Positions 9,216-17,305 of a stretch of DNA of 64,000 nucleotides are shown one piece after another. Position numbers and translations under genes: made by a program. The stretch's first letter is position 1. Each line of letters begins with the position of its first letter. This DNA is from Nocardia niwae NBRC 108934 = DSM 45340 (lineage in GTDB: Bacteria > Actinomycetota > Actinomycetes > Mycobacteriales > Mycobacteriaceae): the NCBI RefSeq assembly GCF_001613465.1, contig NZ_BDCK01000032.1, forward strand, positions 1 through 64,000. Direction: 5' to 3'. Under the pieces are notes generated by a model. The model was not told the origin of the DNA. It saw only the letters and a program-made list of their open reading frames with translations, and searched no databases.

Positions 9216-10268
9216 TCAGCCTGCGGCTGCGGAGCGCAGGTGCGCGCTCTCGGCGATAGCGGCCAATTCCGCGTTGAAGCGGTCGGCGGCCTCGATATTG
9301 CCCAGGTGACCGGTGGGCCACACGTGGTACGCGGCCAGGTGGCCGGTCTCGGCCAGGGCGTCTGCGATGCGGCGAGACATGCGCTCGGGCAGCAAGCGAT
9401 CGTGGGCGCCCGCGATCACCGTGGTGGGCACGGTCAGGGAGGCGGCAGCCTCGGCGAGATCCATGTCGGCGAGCGCGGCGGCGTGCCTGCCCCGAGTCAG
9501 AGGGCGGCACGAGCGCACGATGCCCAGTGCGAACTCCACCTGGTCGGCCGTGGCGTGCGGGGTCATCACGCGCGCCTTGAGCAGCGCGCCGACGGGCCAG
9601 CCGCCCGGCAGCGGGACCGGGGCGGTGAGCAGCGTCTCCGCGACGATCATCGGCATCCGCACGGCGGCGCCGAACAGGGTGACCGGCCGGTCCGCCAGGG
9701 TCAACGGCTTGTTCAGCAGCGGAAGCAGATCGGTGTCGTAGCGGATGTTGCCGGACGAGCTGTTCAACAGCACGGCCGCGGCGGCCTGCTTGCGAACCTG
9801 CTCCGGATAGCGAGCGGCCCACGCCTGCACGGTGATGCCGCCCATGCTGTGGCCGACCAGCACGGCCCGCTGGCCGGGGCGGAGCGTGGCCTTCAATACC
9901 GCCGACAGATCGTCGGCCAGCGACTCTTTGCTGGGGGCGGTCTTGCCGAGTTCGCTGGCGCCATGGCCGCGCTGGTCGTAGCAGACCACGCGATACCGGT
10001 CGGCGAACGCGTTGATCTGCGGGTTCCAGTACTCGATGCTGCAGCTCCAGCCGTGGATCAGCACGATCACATCGCCCTTGGCGGGGCCGTACGCGTGCAC
10101 TCGCAGGCGGGCGCCGTCCTTGGTGGTGACCGGGATGACCGCGTGACGGGCAGTTGGCCTGTTCAACGACGCCGTCCCGAAGGTCCGGGACCGCAGTCCG
10201 GCCCGATAATCGGCGGTCAGCGCACCGTTATGCGCGTCCGCCAGCGTCCTCATCGACTTCACCAGCAT
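9216..10268 (-). CDS. Alpha/beta-fold hydrolase
   Basis: This 350-residue hydrolase has an oxyanion-hole HGWS, YDQRGHG, the nucleophile elbow GHSMGG, an acid after VIAGAHDRL and a catalytic His in TGHLGNIE. No signal peptide is visible. The substrate is unknown; esterase or haloperoxidase-like activity is possible. The ATG at 10268 is chosen because AAAGGAG lies about 6 nt upstream, although the frame is open to 10397. An 18-bp perfect palindrome 36 bp upstream of the start suggests control by a dimeric repressor encoded elsewhere. Confidence 0.82.
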   Translation of the reverse strand: MLVKSMRTLADAHNGALTADYRAGLRSRTFGTASLNRPTARHAVIPVTTKDGARLRVHAYGPAKGDVIVLIHGWSCSIEYWNPQINAFADRYRVVCYDQRGHGASELGKTAPSKESLADDLSAVLKATLRPGQRAVLVGHSMGGITVQAWAARYPEQVRKQAAAAVLLNSSSGNIRYDTDLLPLLNKPLTLADRPVTLFGAAVRMPMIVAETLLTAPVPLPGGWPVGALLKARVMTPHATADQVEFALGIVRSCRPLTRGRHAAALADMDLAEAAASLTVPTTVIAGAHDRLLPERMSRRIADALAETGHLAAYHVWPTGHLGNIEAADRFNAELAAIAESAHLRSAAAG

Positions 10269-10303
10269 CGAGCACTCCTTTGTGTTCACCGTCACCGTAC
10301 AGT

Positions 10304-10321
10304 GCAAGCAGCGCTGCTTGC
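10304..10321. promoter_or_regulatory. 18-bp perfect palindrome, likely repressor operator
   Basis: GCAAGCAGCGCTGCTTGC reads identically on both strands and lies in the promoter region of the divergent hydrolase and DUF2752 genes. Its form suits a TetR-type dimer. No TetR gene is adjacent, so the regulator is unknown. Confidence 0.5.
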
Positions 10322-10540
10322 TAGTGTTAGCGCCGTACGACGGTGTTCCTGGTCTATATCGGGGAGTACCCCCGGTTCCGATACCCCAAAAGATCATCTC
10401 GGCGGAAAAAATCGCCCGTGCTTTTTCCGAGGTCGTCGGACCTCGATGGCGCTGCCGGGGGCACGTCCGTCATGTGCTCCGGCTCGCGCAGCCGAAGTAG
10501 CGCTGTAGCGGCGCAATCACCGCGCGGTTACCGTTGACTC

Positions 10541-10999
10541 GTGGACATCGCGCACCCTGCCTCCGCCCCGGTGACGGCTCCGGGAAACAAGCCGAAGACC
10601 GGGTGGCGCGGGGCGGCGCTTCCGCTGCTCGTCGCGGGTCTCGGCGTGGGCGTCGGCGTACTGCTGCACGTCCGCGACCCGCACGTCGAAGGTTCCTACG
10701 GCACCTGCCCGGTCTACGCGCTCACCGGCTGGTACTGCCCCGGCTGCGGCGGCATGCGCGCCGTGCACAACCTCACCGACGGCCACATCGTCGATGCCCT
10801 GCACAGCAACTTGCTCGCGCTTCCGCTGGTCCTGGCCTTGGCGGTGTGGGTGCTGGACTGGACCGTCCAGGCATGGCGCGGTGGGAAGATGCGGCTGCCC
10901 TCGATCAGCCGGACCACCATGTGGACGTTCTTCGCCCTGCTGGCGGTCTACACGGTCGTGCGGAACACCCCGTGGGGAACTTTGTTTACACCGGTGTAA
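10541..10999 (+). CDS. DUF2752 membrane protein
   Basis: This 152-residue integral membrane protein has a hydrophobic segment near 28-45, the hallmark DUF2752 stretch with TCPVYALTGWYCPGCGG (about 55-71), and further hydrophobic segments near 85-105 and 122-140. The paired CPGCGG cysteines are the family signature; the function is unknown. GTG start. The divergent alpha/beta hydrolase shares the upstream region. Confidence 0.8.
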   Translation: MDIAHPASAPVTAPGNKPKTGWRGAALPLLVAGLGVGVGVLLHVRDPHVEGSYGTCPVYALTGWYCPGCGGMRAVHNLTDGHIVDALHSNLLALPLVLALAVWVLDWTVQAWRGGKMRLPSISRTTMWTFFALLAVYTVVRNTPWGTLFTPV

Positions 11000-11026
11000 C
11001 AAGCCGGTATGGGGGCATCCGAAAGT

Positions 11027-11212
11027 ATGAACGATTCGCTGAAGACCAGGGTGCGGCAGAAATTGCTGCGCCAGCTCATCGAGGACCCGCGGGACACCGA
11101 GCACGACGATCCCCGTCAGATCGCGGTGGAGACCGATCTGGACGCGCTGGCGAACGTGCCGGAGGACGATCCGCTCGTCGAGGAACTCGCCGCGCGCTAT
11201 CTGGTGTTCTGA
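11027..11212 (+). CDS. Small acidic hypothetical protein
   Basis: This 61-residue soluble product is rich in Asp, Glu, Arg and Leu and probably helical. Codons show the strong third-position GC of the neighbours, which argues for a real gene. An ATG at 11009 would give 67 residues; neither start has a good ribosome-binding site. It ends one base before the stop codon of the convergent M1 peptidase. I do not recognise a family. Confidence 0.5.
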   Translation: MNDSLKTRVRQKLLRQLIEDPRDTEHDDPRQIAVETDLDALANVPEDDPLVEELAARYLVF

Positions 11213-12562
11213 TCAGGCCGTCGTCGCGCCGCCGCCGTAGGGCGGCAGCTGCGGTAGTCGCTCGGCGAGCAGCCAGCTGTCCCACAGCGGACGCAGCGAC
11301 ACCAGGCTGTAGTGCCCCGCCAGGTCGGTGAATTCCTCGGTGGTCACCGACGAGTGGCGGTAGCGAATGGTCCACTCCCGGAGCAGGTCGAAGAACGAGG
11401 GGTCGCCGAGTTCCAAGCGCAGGGCGTGCAACGTGAGCGCACCCCGTTTGTAGACCCGATCGTCGAACATGCGTTGCGGTCCGGGATCACCGATGACGAT
11501 GTCCTGAGGCTCGCGGGAGAGGTTGTGGCGAGCGGCGCGAGCCAGCTGATCGGCGGTGGGGCCGCCGGCCGCCTCCGACCAGATCCATTCCGCGTAGCAG
11601 GCGAAGCCTTCGTGCAGCCAGATGTCCCGCCACTGGCGGATGGTCAGGCTGTTGCCGAACCACTGGTGGGCCAGCTCGTGCGCGACCAGTCGCTCGGCGC
11701 CGCGGCGGCCGTCGCAGTGGTTGGCGCCGAAGATGGACAGGCCCTGCGCTTCGATCGGGATCTCGAGCTCGTCATCGGTGACGACCACGGTGTAGTCCGC
11801 GAACGGGTACGGGCCGAACCGCTCGCTGAAGACCTCGAGCATCCTCGGCTGACGAGCGAAGTCGTGATCGAAGCCGGCCCGCAGCCGCGGGGGCAGGATC
11901 GCATGCATCGGCACCGCGGAATGCGGCGAACCGATGCGGTGCTTGCGATAGTGACCGATCTGGATGGTGGCCAGATAGGTCGACATCGGTTCGGGCTGCT
12001 CGTACACCCAGGTGGTCTGACTGGACTTGCTCTGCTTGCGCAGCAGGGTTCCGTTGGCCACCGCGTAGTACGGCGAGTCGGTGGTGATCGAGATGCGGTA
12101 GCTCGCTTTGGAACTCGGGTGGTCGTCGCAGGGGAACCAGGAGGCCGCGCCGTTGGGCTGGCTGGCCACGAGCGCGCCTTCGGTGAGTTCTTCCCACCCG
12201 ACCTCGCCCCATGGTCCGCGCACCGGTTTCGGGGTGCCGCCGTACTGCACCACCAGCGAAAGCGCGCCACCCGCCGGAATCCGCTGCTGCGGCGTGATCA
12301 CCAGTTTGCCGTGCTGATGGGTGTATTTCGCGGCCTTCGCGCCGTTGACCGACACCTTCGAGACGCTCAGCGCTTGGGAAAGATCGAGTGCGAACCGAGG
12401 CCGTGCCTCGGTGGCGACCGCCGTGATAGCGGCGCGGCCGGTGAGCCGGTTGGCCGAGACCCGATAGGCCAGCTCCAGCTCGTACCGGGAGACCCGGTAG
12501 CCCCGGTTGCCGTTCTGCGGGAGGTACTCGTCGATGGGGGCTTCGTAGAACTTGCCCGCCAT
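11213..12562 (-). CDS. M1-family zinc metallopeptidase
   Basis: This 449-residue aminopeptidase-type enzyme carries the zinc motif HELAHQW, with the third ligand Glu in LHEGFACYAE, as in M1 gluzincins. An N-terminal beta-rich domain (about 1-230) precedes the catalytic domain. It is shorter than full-length aminopeptidase N and lacks the long C-terminal helical domain, as in other short bacterial M1 proteins. No signal peptide is visible. The start codon overlaps the stop of the Pls-type synthetase by 4 bp, so the two are translationally coupled. In epsilon-poly-lysine producers a zinc exo-peptidase degrades the polymer, and an equivalent job here is my inference. Confidence 0.88.
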   Translation of the reverse strand: MAGKFYEAPIDEYLPQNGNRGYRVSRYELELAYRVSANRLTGRAAITAVATEARPRFALDLSQALSVSKVSVNGAKAAKYTHQHGKLVITPQQRIPAGGALSLVVQYGGTPKPVRGPWGEVGWEELTEGALVASQPNGAASWFPCDDHPSSKASYRISITTDSPYYAVANGTLLRKQSKSSQTTWVYEQPEPMSTYLATIQIGHYRKHRIGSPHSAVPMHAILPPRLRAGFDHDFARQPRMLEVFSERFGPYPFADYTVVVTDDELEIPIEAQGLSIFGANHCDGRRGAERLVAHELAHQWFGNSLTIRQWRDIWLHEGFACYAEWIWSEAAGGPTADQLARAARHNLSREPQDIVIGDPGPQRMFDDRVYKRGALTLHALRLELGDPSFFDLLREWTIRYRHSSVTTEEFTDLAGHYSLVSLRPLWDSWLLAERLPQLPPYGGGATTA

Positions 12563-15500
12563 CAGCGCGCCCCGGGATCGCCCGTGAACCAGGGCGCGAT
12601 CGGGTTGCCCCACCAGCGCGTCGAGGCGGGCACCGTGTCCCCGCGCATGACCAGGGAAGCCGGGCCGATGGTCGCGCCGTCGCCGAGCGCCGAAGCGGGC
12701 AGCGCCACGCAGTGCGGACCGAGGGTGGCGCCCGCGCCGAGAGCGACGGTGTCCATGGCCATGATCCGGTCGTGGAACAGGTGGGTCTGCACCACACAGC
12801 CGCGTTCCACGGTCGCGCCGTCGCCGAGAGTCACCAGGTCCGCCTCCGGTAGCCAGTAGGACTCGCACCATACCCCGCGTCCGATGTGGGCGCCGAGACC
12901 GCGCAGCCAGAGGTTCAGTACGGGCGTCCCGGTCGCCGCGCGGGCGAACCACGGCGCGGCAACCGTTTCCACGAACGTGTCGGAGACCTCGTTGCGCCAG
13001 ACGAACGAGCTCCACAGCGGATGCTCCCCGGTCCTGATCCGCCCGACCAGCAACCACTTGGCGGCTACCGCGCTCGCCCCCGCGACGGCGCCGGCGACCA
13101 GCAGCACCACCCCGCTGAGCAGCCCGGCGGCCAGGTGGCCGAAGGTTCGCGCGAGCCACGCGAGGGAGCACAGCACACCGAGGCCGATCGCGAAGGTCAC
13201 CAGCACCGGGAGCAAGCGGCAGGTCTCCACGAGGCCGCGGGCGACGCGCAGGCGGGCCGGCGGATCGAAGGTGCGCGCCGTGTCGGCGTTCTCCGCCGCG
13301 CGGCGCAGCCGGACCGGCGGGCTGCCCAGCCAGGACGACCCCGCCTTGGCCTTCGACGGCGCCGCCGACAGGACCGCGACCAGCCCGTTCTTCGGGACCC
13401 GGCGGCCGGGGGCGGTCATCCCGGAGTTGCCGAGGAAGGCGCGTTTGCCCACCTTCGCCGCACCGATGTGCAGCCAGCCCCCGCCGAGCTCGTAACCGGC
13501 GATCATCGTGTCATCGGCCAGGAACGCTCCATCGGCGACCGTGGTGAACTTCGGCAGCAGCAGCACCGTGGACGCCTCGACGCTTTTGCCCACCTTCGCG
13601 CCGAGCAAGCGCAGCCACACGGGGGTGAGCAGGCTGGCGTACAGCGGGAAAAGGAAGGTGCGCGCGGAATCCAGCAGCCGCTCGGTGGCCCATGCCTGCC
13701 AGCCGACCCGGCTGCGCACCGGGTGGTAGCCCTCGGTCAGGCCGATGCTCAGCAGGCGGACCGCGACGATGGTCGCCGCCGCGTAGACACCCAGGCTGAG
13801 CAGCGTGGCGAGGGGCAGGACCGCGAACGCGCGGGCGGCGCCGTCCGCGAGCGTGCGGGTGTCGCGCACGAACCAGGCGAGGAACGCGCCGCCTGCGCCG
13901 ATGCCGAGAACCGGCATGGCCGCCAACACCATCGACGTGACGCCGAAGACCGCGACCCAGTGCCGGGCGCGATCGGGCGTGTGCGCGGGCCAGCGGTGCT
14001 GGGCCTTGCCCACCTTCACCGCGGGCGAACCGGCCCACTCCTGTTCGGCCTTCACCTTGCCCGACACCGCCGAACCGGGCGCCACCTCGGCGTTCCTGCC
14101 GATTCTCGTGCCAGGCAGCAGGATCGATCGTGAGCCGACCACCGCGCCGGGGCCGACGGTGATCGGGCCCAGATGCACCACGTCGCCGTCGATCCAGTAC
14201 CCGGACAGGTCGACTTCCGGCTCCACGCTGCATCCGTCGCCGAGGTCGAGCATGCCGGTCACCGGCGGGAGACTGTGCAGGTCGACGCCCTTGCCGATCT
14301 TCGCGCCGAGCGCGCGGGCGAACGGCACCATCCACGGCGCTCCGGACAGGTTCTCGGCGCCGCTCGCCTCGGAGAGGCGGACGGCCGCCCACAGCCGCAG
14401 ATGCACCGACCCGCCACGCGGATAGCGGCCAGGCCGGATGCCGCGCAGCAGCAGCCGCGCGCCGGCCACACAGATCGTCATGCGGCCGGGCGGCGAGATG
14501 AACAGCAGGAACGCGGCCAGCGTCCACCACCAGGACAGCTGCGGCAGCCACGGCAGCGAGCCGGACCAGGCCGCGATGTTGCCGACGATCGCCAGCCAGG
14601 TCAGCCACTGCAGCCCGGTGAGCGTGGTGAGCGGGATGGTGGCGAGCACCTGGACGGCTTGCGCTGGCAATGGCGTCGGCCGCACCGTCCGCTCGGCGAC
14701 GGCCACCGCGGGCGTGGTCTGCTCCAGCAGGTCGGCCAGCGCGCCGAGGCGCGGATGGTCGTAGACGTCGGCGACGGCGATCTGCGGATACCGTTCGCGC
14801 AGGGCGGTGACCAGTTGCGCCGCTGCGAGCGAGCCACCGCCCAAGTCGAAGAAGTCCGCGTCGAGGTCGCTCGCCTCCGCACCGAGAATGGCGTCCCACA
14901 GTCCGGCGACCCACAGGGCCGTGCCGGTCAGCTCGTTGTCGTCGTCGTCCTCGGCGTTGGGCAGCGGCCAGGGCAGCGCGTCCCGGTCGACCTTGCCGGA
15001 CGTGCGGGTGGGCAGCTCGTCGACCACCGCGAGCCGGGGCACCAGCGGCGCCGGAAGACGCTCGGCGAGGACCGCGCGCGCGGCCTTGGCGTCGAAGTCC
15101 GGGCCGGGTCCGGTGAGGTAGCCGACCAGAAGCTTGTTGCCCGCCTTGGTCGTTCGGATGGCCGTCGCGGCGCCGGTGACGCCGGGCAGGTGCTGCAGAG
15201 CGTTGTCGATCTCGCCGAGTTCGATGCGTCGCCCGCCGAGTTTGATCTGATCGTCGGCGCGGCCGAGGAAGACGAGGCCCGCGCTGTCGTTGCGCACCAG
15301 GTCGCCACTGCGGTAGGCGCGCGCCCAGCCGACGGAGGCCAGTGGCGCGTATTTCTCGGCGTCCTTGACCGGGTCGAGATAGCGAGCGAGACCGACGCCG
15401 CCGATCACCAACTCCCCGGATTCGCCCTCGGCCACCGGATTACCCGCCTGGTCGACCACGACCAGGTCCCAGCCGTTGAGCGGCAGGCCGATCCGGATCG

Positions 15501-16491
15501 GCCACTGGCCGTCCAATCGTGCGGCGCAGGCGACGACCGTGGCTTCGGTGGGGCCGTAGGTGTTCCACACCTCGCGTGCCGAATCACCGTCGCCGGCGAC
15601 ACGCTCGGCGAGTTCCGGCGGCACGGCCTCGCCGCCGAAGATGAGCAGGCGCACCGCCTCCAGCGCCTCGACCGGCCAGGTCGCCGCCAGGGTCGGCACG
15701 GTCGAGACCACGCTGATCTCCCGCCGCACCAGCCAGGGACCGAGATCCGCGCCGGTGCGGACCAACTCGCGCGGGGCTGGCACCAGGCAGGCGCCGTTGC
15801 GCCAGGCCAGCCACATCTCCTCGCAGGAGGCGTCGAACGCGACCGACAGGCCCGCGAGCACCCGGTCGCCCGGACCGAGCGGGGCGTCACGGAGGAACAG
15901 GTCGGCTTCTGCGTCGACGAAGGCGGCCGCGTTGCGGTGGGTGACGGCAACGCCTTTCGGCGTGCCGGTGGAACCGGAGGTGAAGATGATCCAGGCGTCG
16001 TCGCCCGGGCTCGGCAGCGTCGACCAGGTCGGCTCGCGCTGCTGTTCGGCGGCGCGGATGCCCGCGGCGGTGGTCTCGATGCCCGCCGCGGTCACGATCG
16101 CGGTGACCTGCGCCTCACCGAAGACCAGCTGCGCGCGCTCGTCCGGGTCGTCGGCGTCGACCGGCACGTAAGCGGCGCCGGAGTACAGGACGGCGAGAAT
16201 GGTCACGTACAGCCCCCGGGTGCCCGACGGCATGCGCACGCCGACGCGGTCGCCCGGACGTACGCCCGCGGTGGCGAGGCGAGCCATGATCTTCTCGATC
16301 TCGACGACCAGCTCCAGATAGGACAGCACCGCGTCGCCGTCATCGATGGCGGGGGCGTCGGGATGGGCGAGCGCAGTCGCGGTGAGGATGTCGACGAGCG
16401 TCCTCGGTTCGGGCGCGCGATCGCCGCGCGACAACGGGCGCGCCGGCGCGTCGACGTCTGTCTCGAGCATGGTGCTCTGCGCACCTCCCAT
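12562..16491 (-). CDS. Pls/PosA-family membrane NRPS (amino acid homopolymer synthetase type)
   Basis: This 1309-residue single-module synthetase has an adenylation domain (about 30-510) with IIFTSGSTGTPKG, YGPTEAT, YRSGDL, GRADDQIKLGG and the A10 lysine Lys500. A carrier domain follows, with its phosphopantetheine Ser554 in DLGGGSL. The C-terminal part has hydrophobic segments interleaved with hexapeptide-repeat domains. It has no classical condensation or thioesterase domain, which defines the Pls/PosA family; epsilon-poly-L-lysine synthetase is the prototype. Aligned by eye to PheA, the pocket reads D220 A221 E224 S263 I284 G286 T311 V319 V320 K500, close to the lysine code I remember (DAESIGSVCK). 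It is coupled to the M1 peptidase downstream. A second ATG lies seven codons in. Confidence 0.9.
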   Translation of the reverse strand: MGGAQSTMLETDVDAPARPLSRGDRAPEPRTLVDILTATALAHPDAPAIDDGDAVLSYLELVVEIEKIMARLATAGVRPGDRVGVRMPSGTRGLYVTILAVLYSGAAYVPVDADDPDERAQLVFGEAQVTAIVTAAGIETTAAGIRAAEQQREPTWSTLPSPGDDAWIIFTSGSTGTPKGVAVTHRNAAAFVDAEADLFLRDAPLGPGDRVLAGLSVAFDASCEEMWLAWRNGACLVPAPRELVRTGADLGPWLVRREISVVSTVPTLAATWPVEALEAVRLLIFGGEAVPPELAERVAGDGDSAREVWNTYGPTEATVVACAARLDGQWPIRIGLPLNGWDLVVVDQAGNPVAEGESGELVIGGVGLARYLDPVKDAEKYAPLASVGWARAYRSGDLVRNDSAGLVFLGRADDQIKLGGRRIELGEIDNALQHLPGVTGAATAIRTTKAGNKLLVGYLTGPGPDFDAKAARAVLAERLPAPLVPRLAVVDELPTRTSGKVDRDALPWPLPNAEDDDDNELTGTALWVAGLWDAILGAEASDLDADFFDLGGGSLAAAQLVTALRERYPQIAVADVYDHPRLGALADLLEQTTPAVAVAERTVRPTPLPAQAVQVLATIPLTTLTGLQWLTWLAIVGNIAAWSGSLPWLPQLSWWWTLAAFLLFISPPGRMTICVAGARLLLRGIRPGRYPRGGSVHLRLWAAVRLSEASGAENLSGAPWMVPFARALGAKIGKGVDLHSLPPVTGMLDLGDGCSVEPEVDLSGYWIDGDVVHLGPITVGPGAVVGSRSILLPGTRIGRNAEVAPGSAVSGKVKAEQEWAGSPAVKVGKAQHRWPAHTPDRARHWVAVFGVTSMVLAAMPVLGIGAGGAFLAWFVRDTRTLADGAARAFAVLPLATLLSLGVYAAATIVAVRLLSIGLTEGYHPVRSRVGWQAWATERLLDSARTFLFPLYASLLTPVWLRLLGAKVGKSVEASTVLLLPKFTTVADGAFLADDTMIAGYELGGGWLHIGAAKVGKRAFLGNSGMTAPGRRVPKNGLVAVLSAAPSKAKAGSSWLGSPPVRLRRAAENADTARTFDPPARLRVARGLVETCRLLPVLVTFAIGLGVLCSLAWLARTFGHLAAGLLSGVVLLVAGAVAGASAVAAKWLLVGRIRTGEHPLWSSFVWRNEVSDTFVETVAAPWFARAATGTPVLNLWLRGLGAHIGRGVWCESYWLPEADLVTLGDGATVERGCVVQTHLFHDRIMAMDTVALGAGATLGPHCVALPASALGDGATIGPASLVMRGDTVPASTRWWGNPIAPWFTGDPGAR

Positions 16492-17107
16492 CGACTCGCC
16501 TCACACTTTCCCGTTGTTGTGTCATATCTGGGTTACCAAAGGGCAAACGCCGCGTTGGCCAGTTGTCCACAGTACCCGGGGTTGTCGTCGTTTGTTGTTC
16601 ACCGGACGGGGCGCCGGAGCCACCGGTGTCGTCATCGTTGTTGCAGGTGGGCCGGGTATTCGCCGCTCCGGCAGGGCAAATCGCTGGTCGCGGGTTCATC
16701 CCCGCGTTCGCCGGATGATCGCTGGAGCGGAACTGTGATTCCGCTCATCGAAGCGGCGCGAACTCCGCCATCCGGCCGGGCTTCCTGGGCCGAATGCGCC
16801 GCCCGGTGGCGAAGGGACTTCCGGGCAGGACAACGCAGATCGGCCCGGTTGGCGAAGCGTGCTCCGGAGACGACGCGCGGGAAGTCACCCGCGCGTATCG
16901 CACTCGGCTCGGTATCCCATCGGCGCGGTGGTAACCGCCGAGCGAACCGAGCCGATGGGCCGTTCACGGCGCCGACGCCAGGTGCCGGGCGACGCGTCGA
17001 ATCCCGAGGCGGGCGCGGCTCGCGCGTCGTCGTGGGGGTGCTTGTAATGGCTCGCGCGCGGTGGTTATGTCCACGCGGTGCTCGTGGGGACTCGGGGTCC
17101 GACGTGG
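16492..17107. other. Long intergenic region before the riboswitch
   Basis: This 616-bp gap lies between the divergent NRPS and riboswitch-controlled gene. The first 70 bp (relatively A/T-rich) should hold the NRPS promoter. I find no frame with convincing codon usage in the remainder, and no tRNA or repeat. Confidence 0.45.
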
Positions 17108-17137
17108 TTGACAGTGCCGGGGCGCTTCTGCCACTCT
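17108..17137 (+). promoter_or_regulatory. Promoter driving the SAM-IV riboswitch transcript
   Basis: A consensus -35 TTGACA (17108-17113) is followed after 18 bp by the weak -10 CACTCT (17132-17137). Initiation about 7 nt later would place the RNA 5' end at the first base of the riboswitch core, so the spacing supports the call. Confidence 0.55.
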
Positions 17138-17144
17138 CGGGTCA

Positions 17145-17255
17145 GGTCATGAGTGCCAGCGCGAAGCCCCGGCTTGCTGGCCGGCAACCCTCCTCCGCGG
17201 TGGGGTGCTCCGGGTGACGACCCGGCCGCCGCCCGACCGGGCGCGGCAAGCGCGG
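17145..17255 (+). promoter_or_regulatory. SAM-IV riboswitch
   Basis: The sequence follows the actinobacterial SAM-IV aptamer closely: GGTCATGAGTGCCAGCG at the 5' side, GCCCCGGCTTGCTGGCCGG, CAACCCTCC, CCGCGGTGGGGTG and CCGGGTGACGACC closing the core. A GC-rich hairpin with a GAC loop (about 17223-17245) and a final GGCAAGCGCGG pseudoknot strand follow. Identity to the known mycobacterial example is from memory but extends over nearly the whole length. The aptamer senses S-adenosylmethionine and normally turns expression off when SAM is abundant. It lies about 50 nt upstream of a cysteine-desulfurase-like gene. Confidence 0.9.
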
Positions 17256-17305
17256 ACTCGACGAATCATTCGATTGCGGGTCCCTGAGCCGACGGGATTC
17301 ACGTG

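Noticed and set aside
14173..17217. A 1014-codon open frame antisense to the Pls-type synthetase
   Set aside because: It is Arg/Gly/Ala-rich shadow sequence that runs over the riboswitch; the minus-strand synthetase explains the region.
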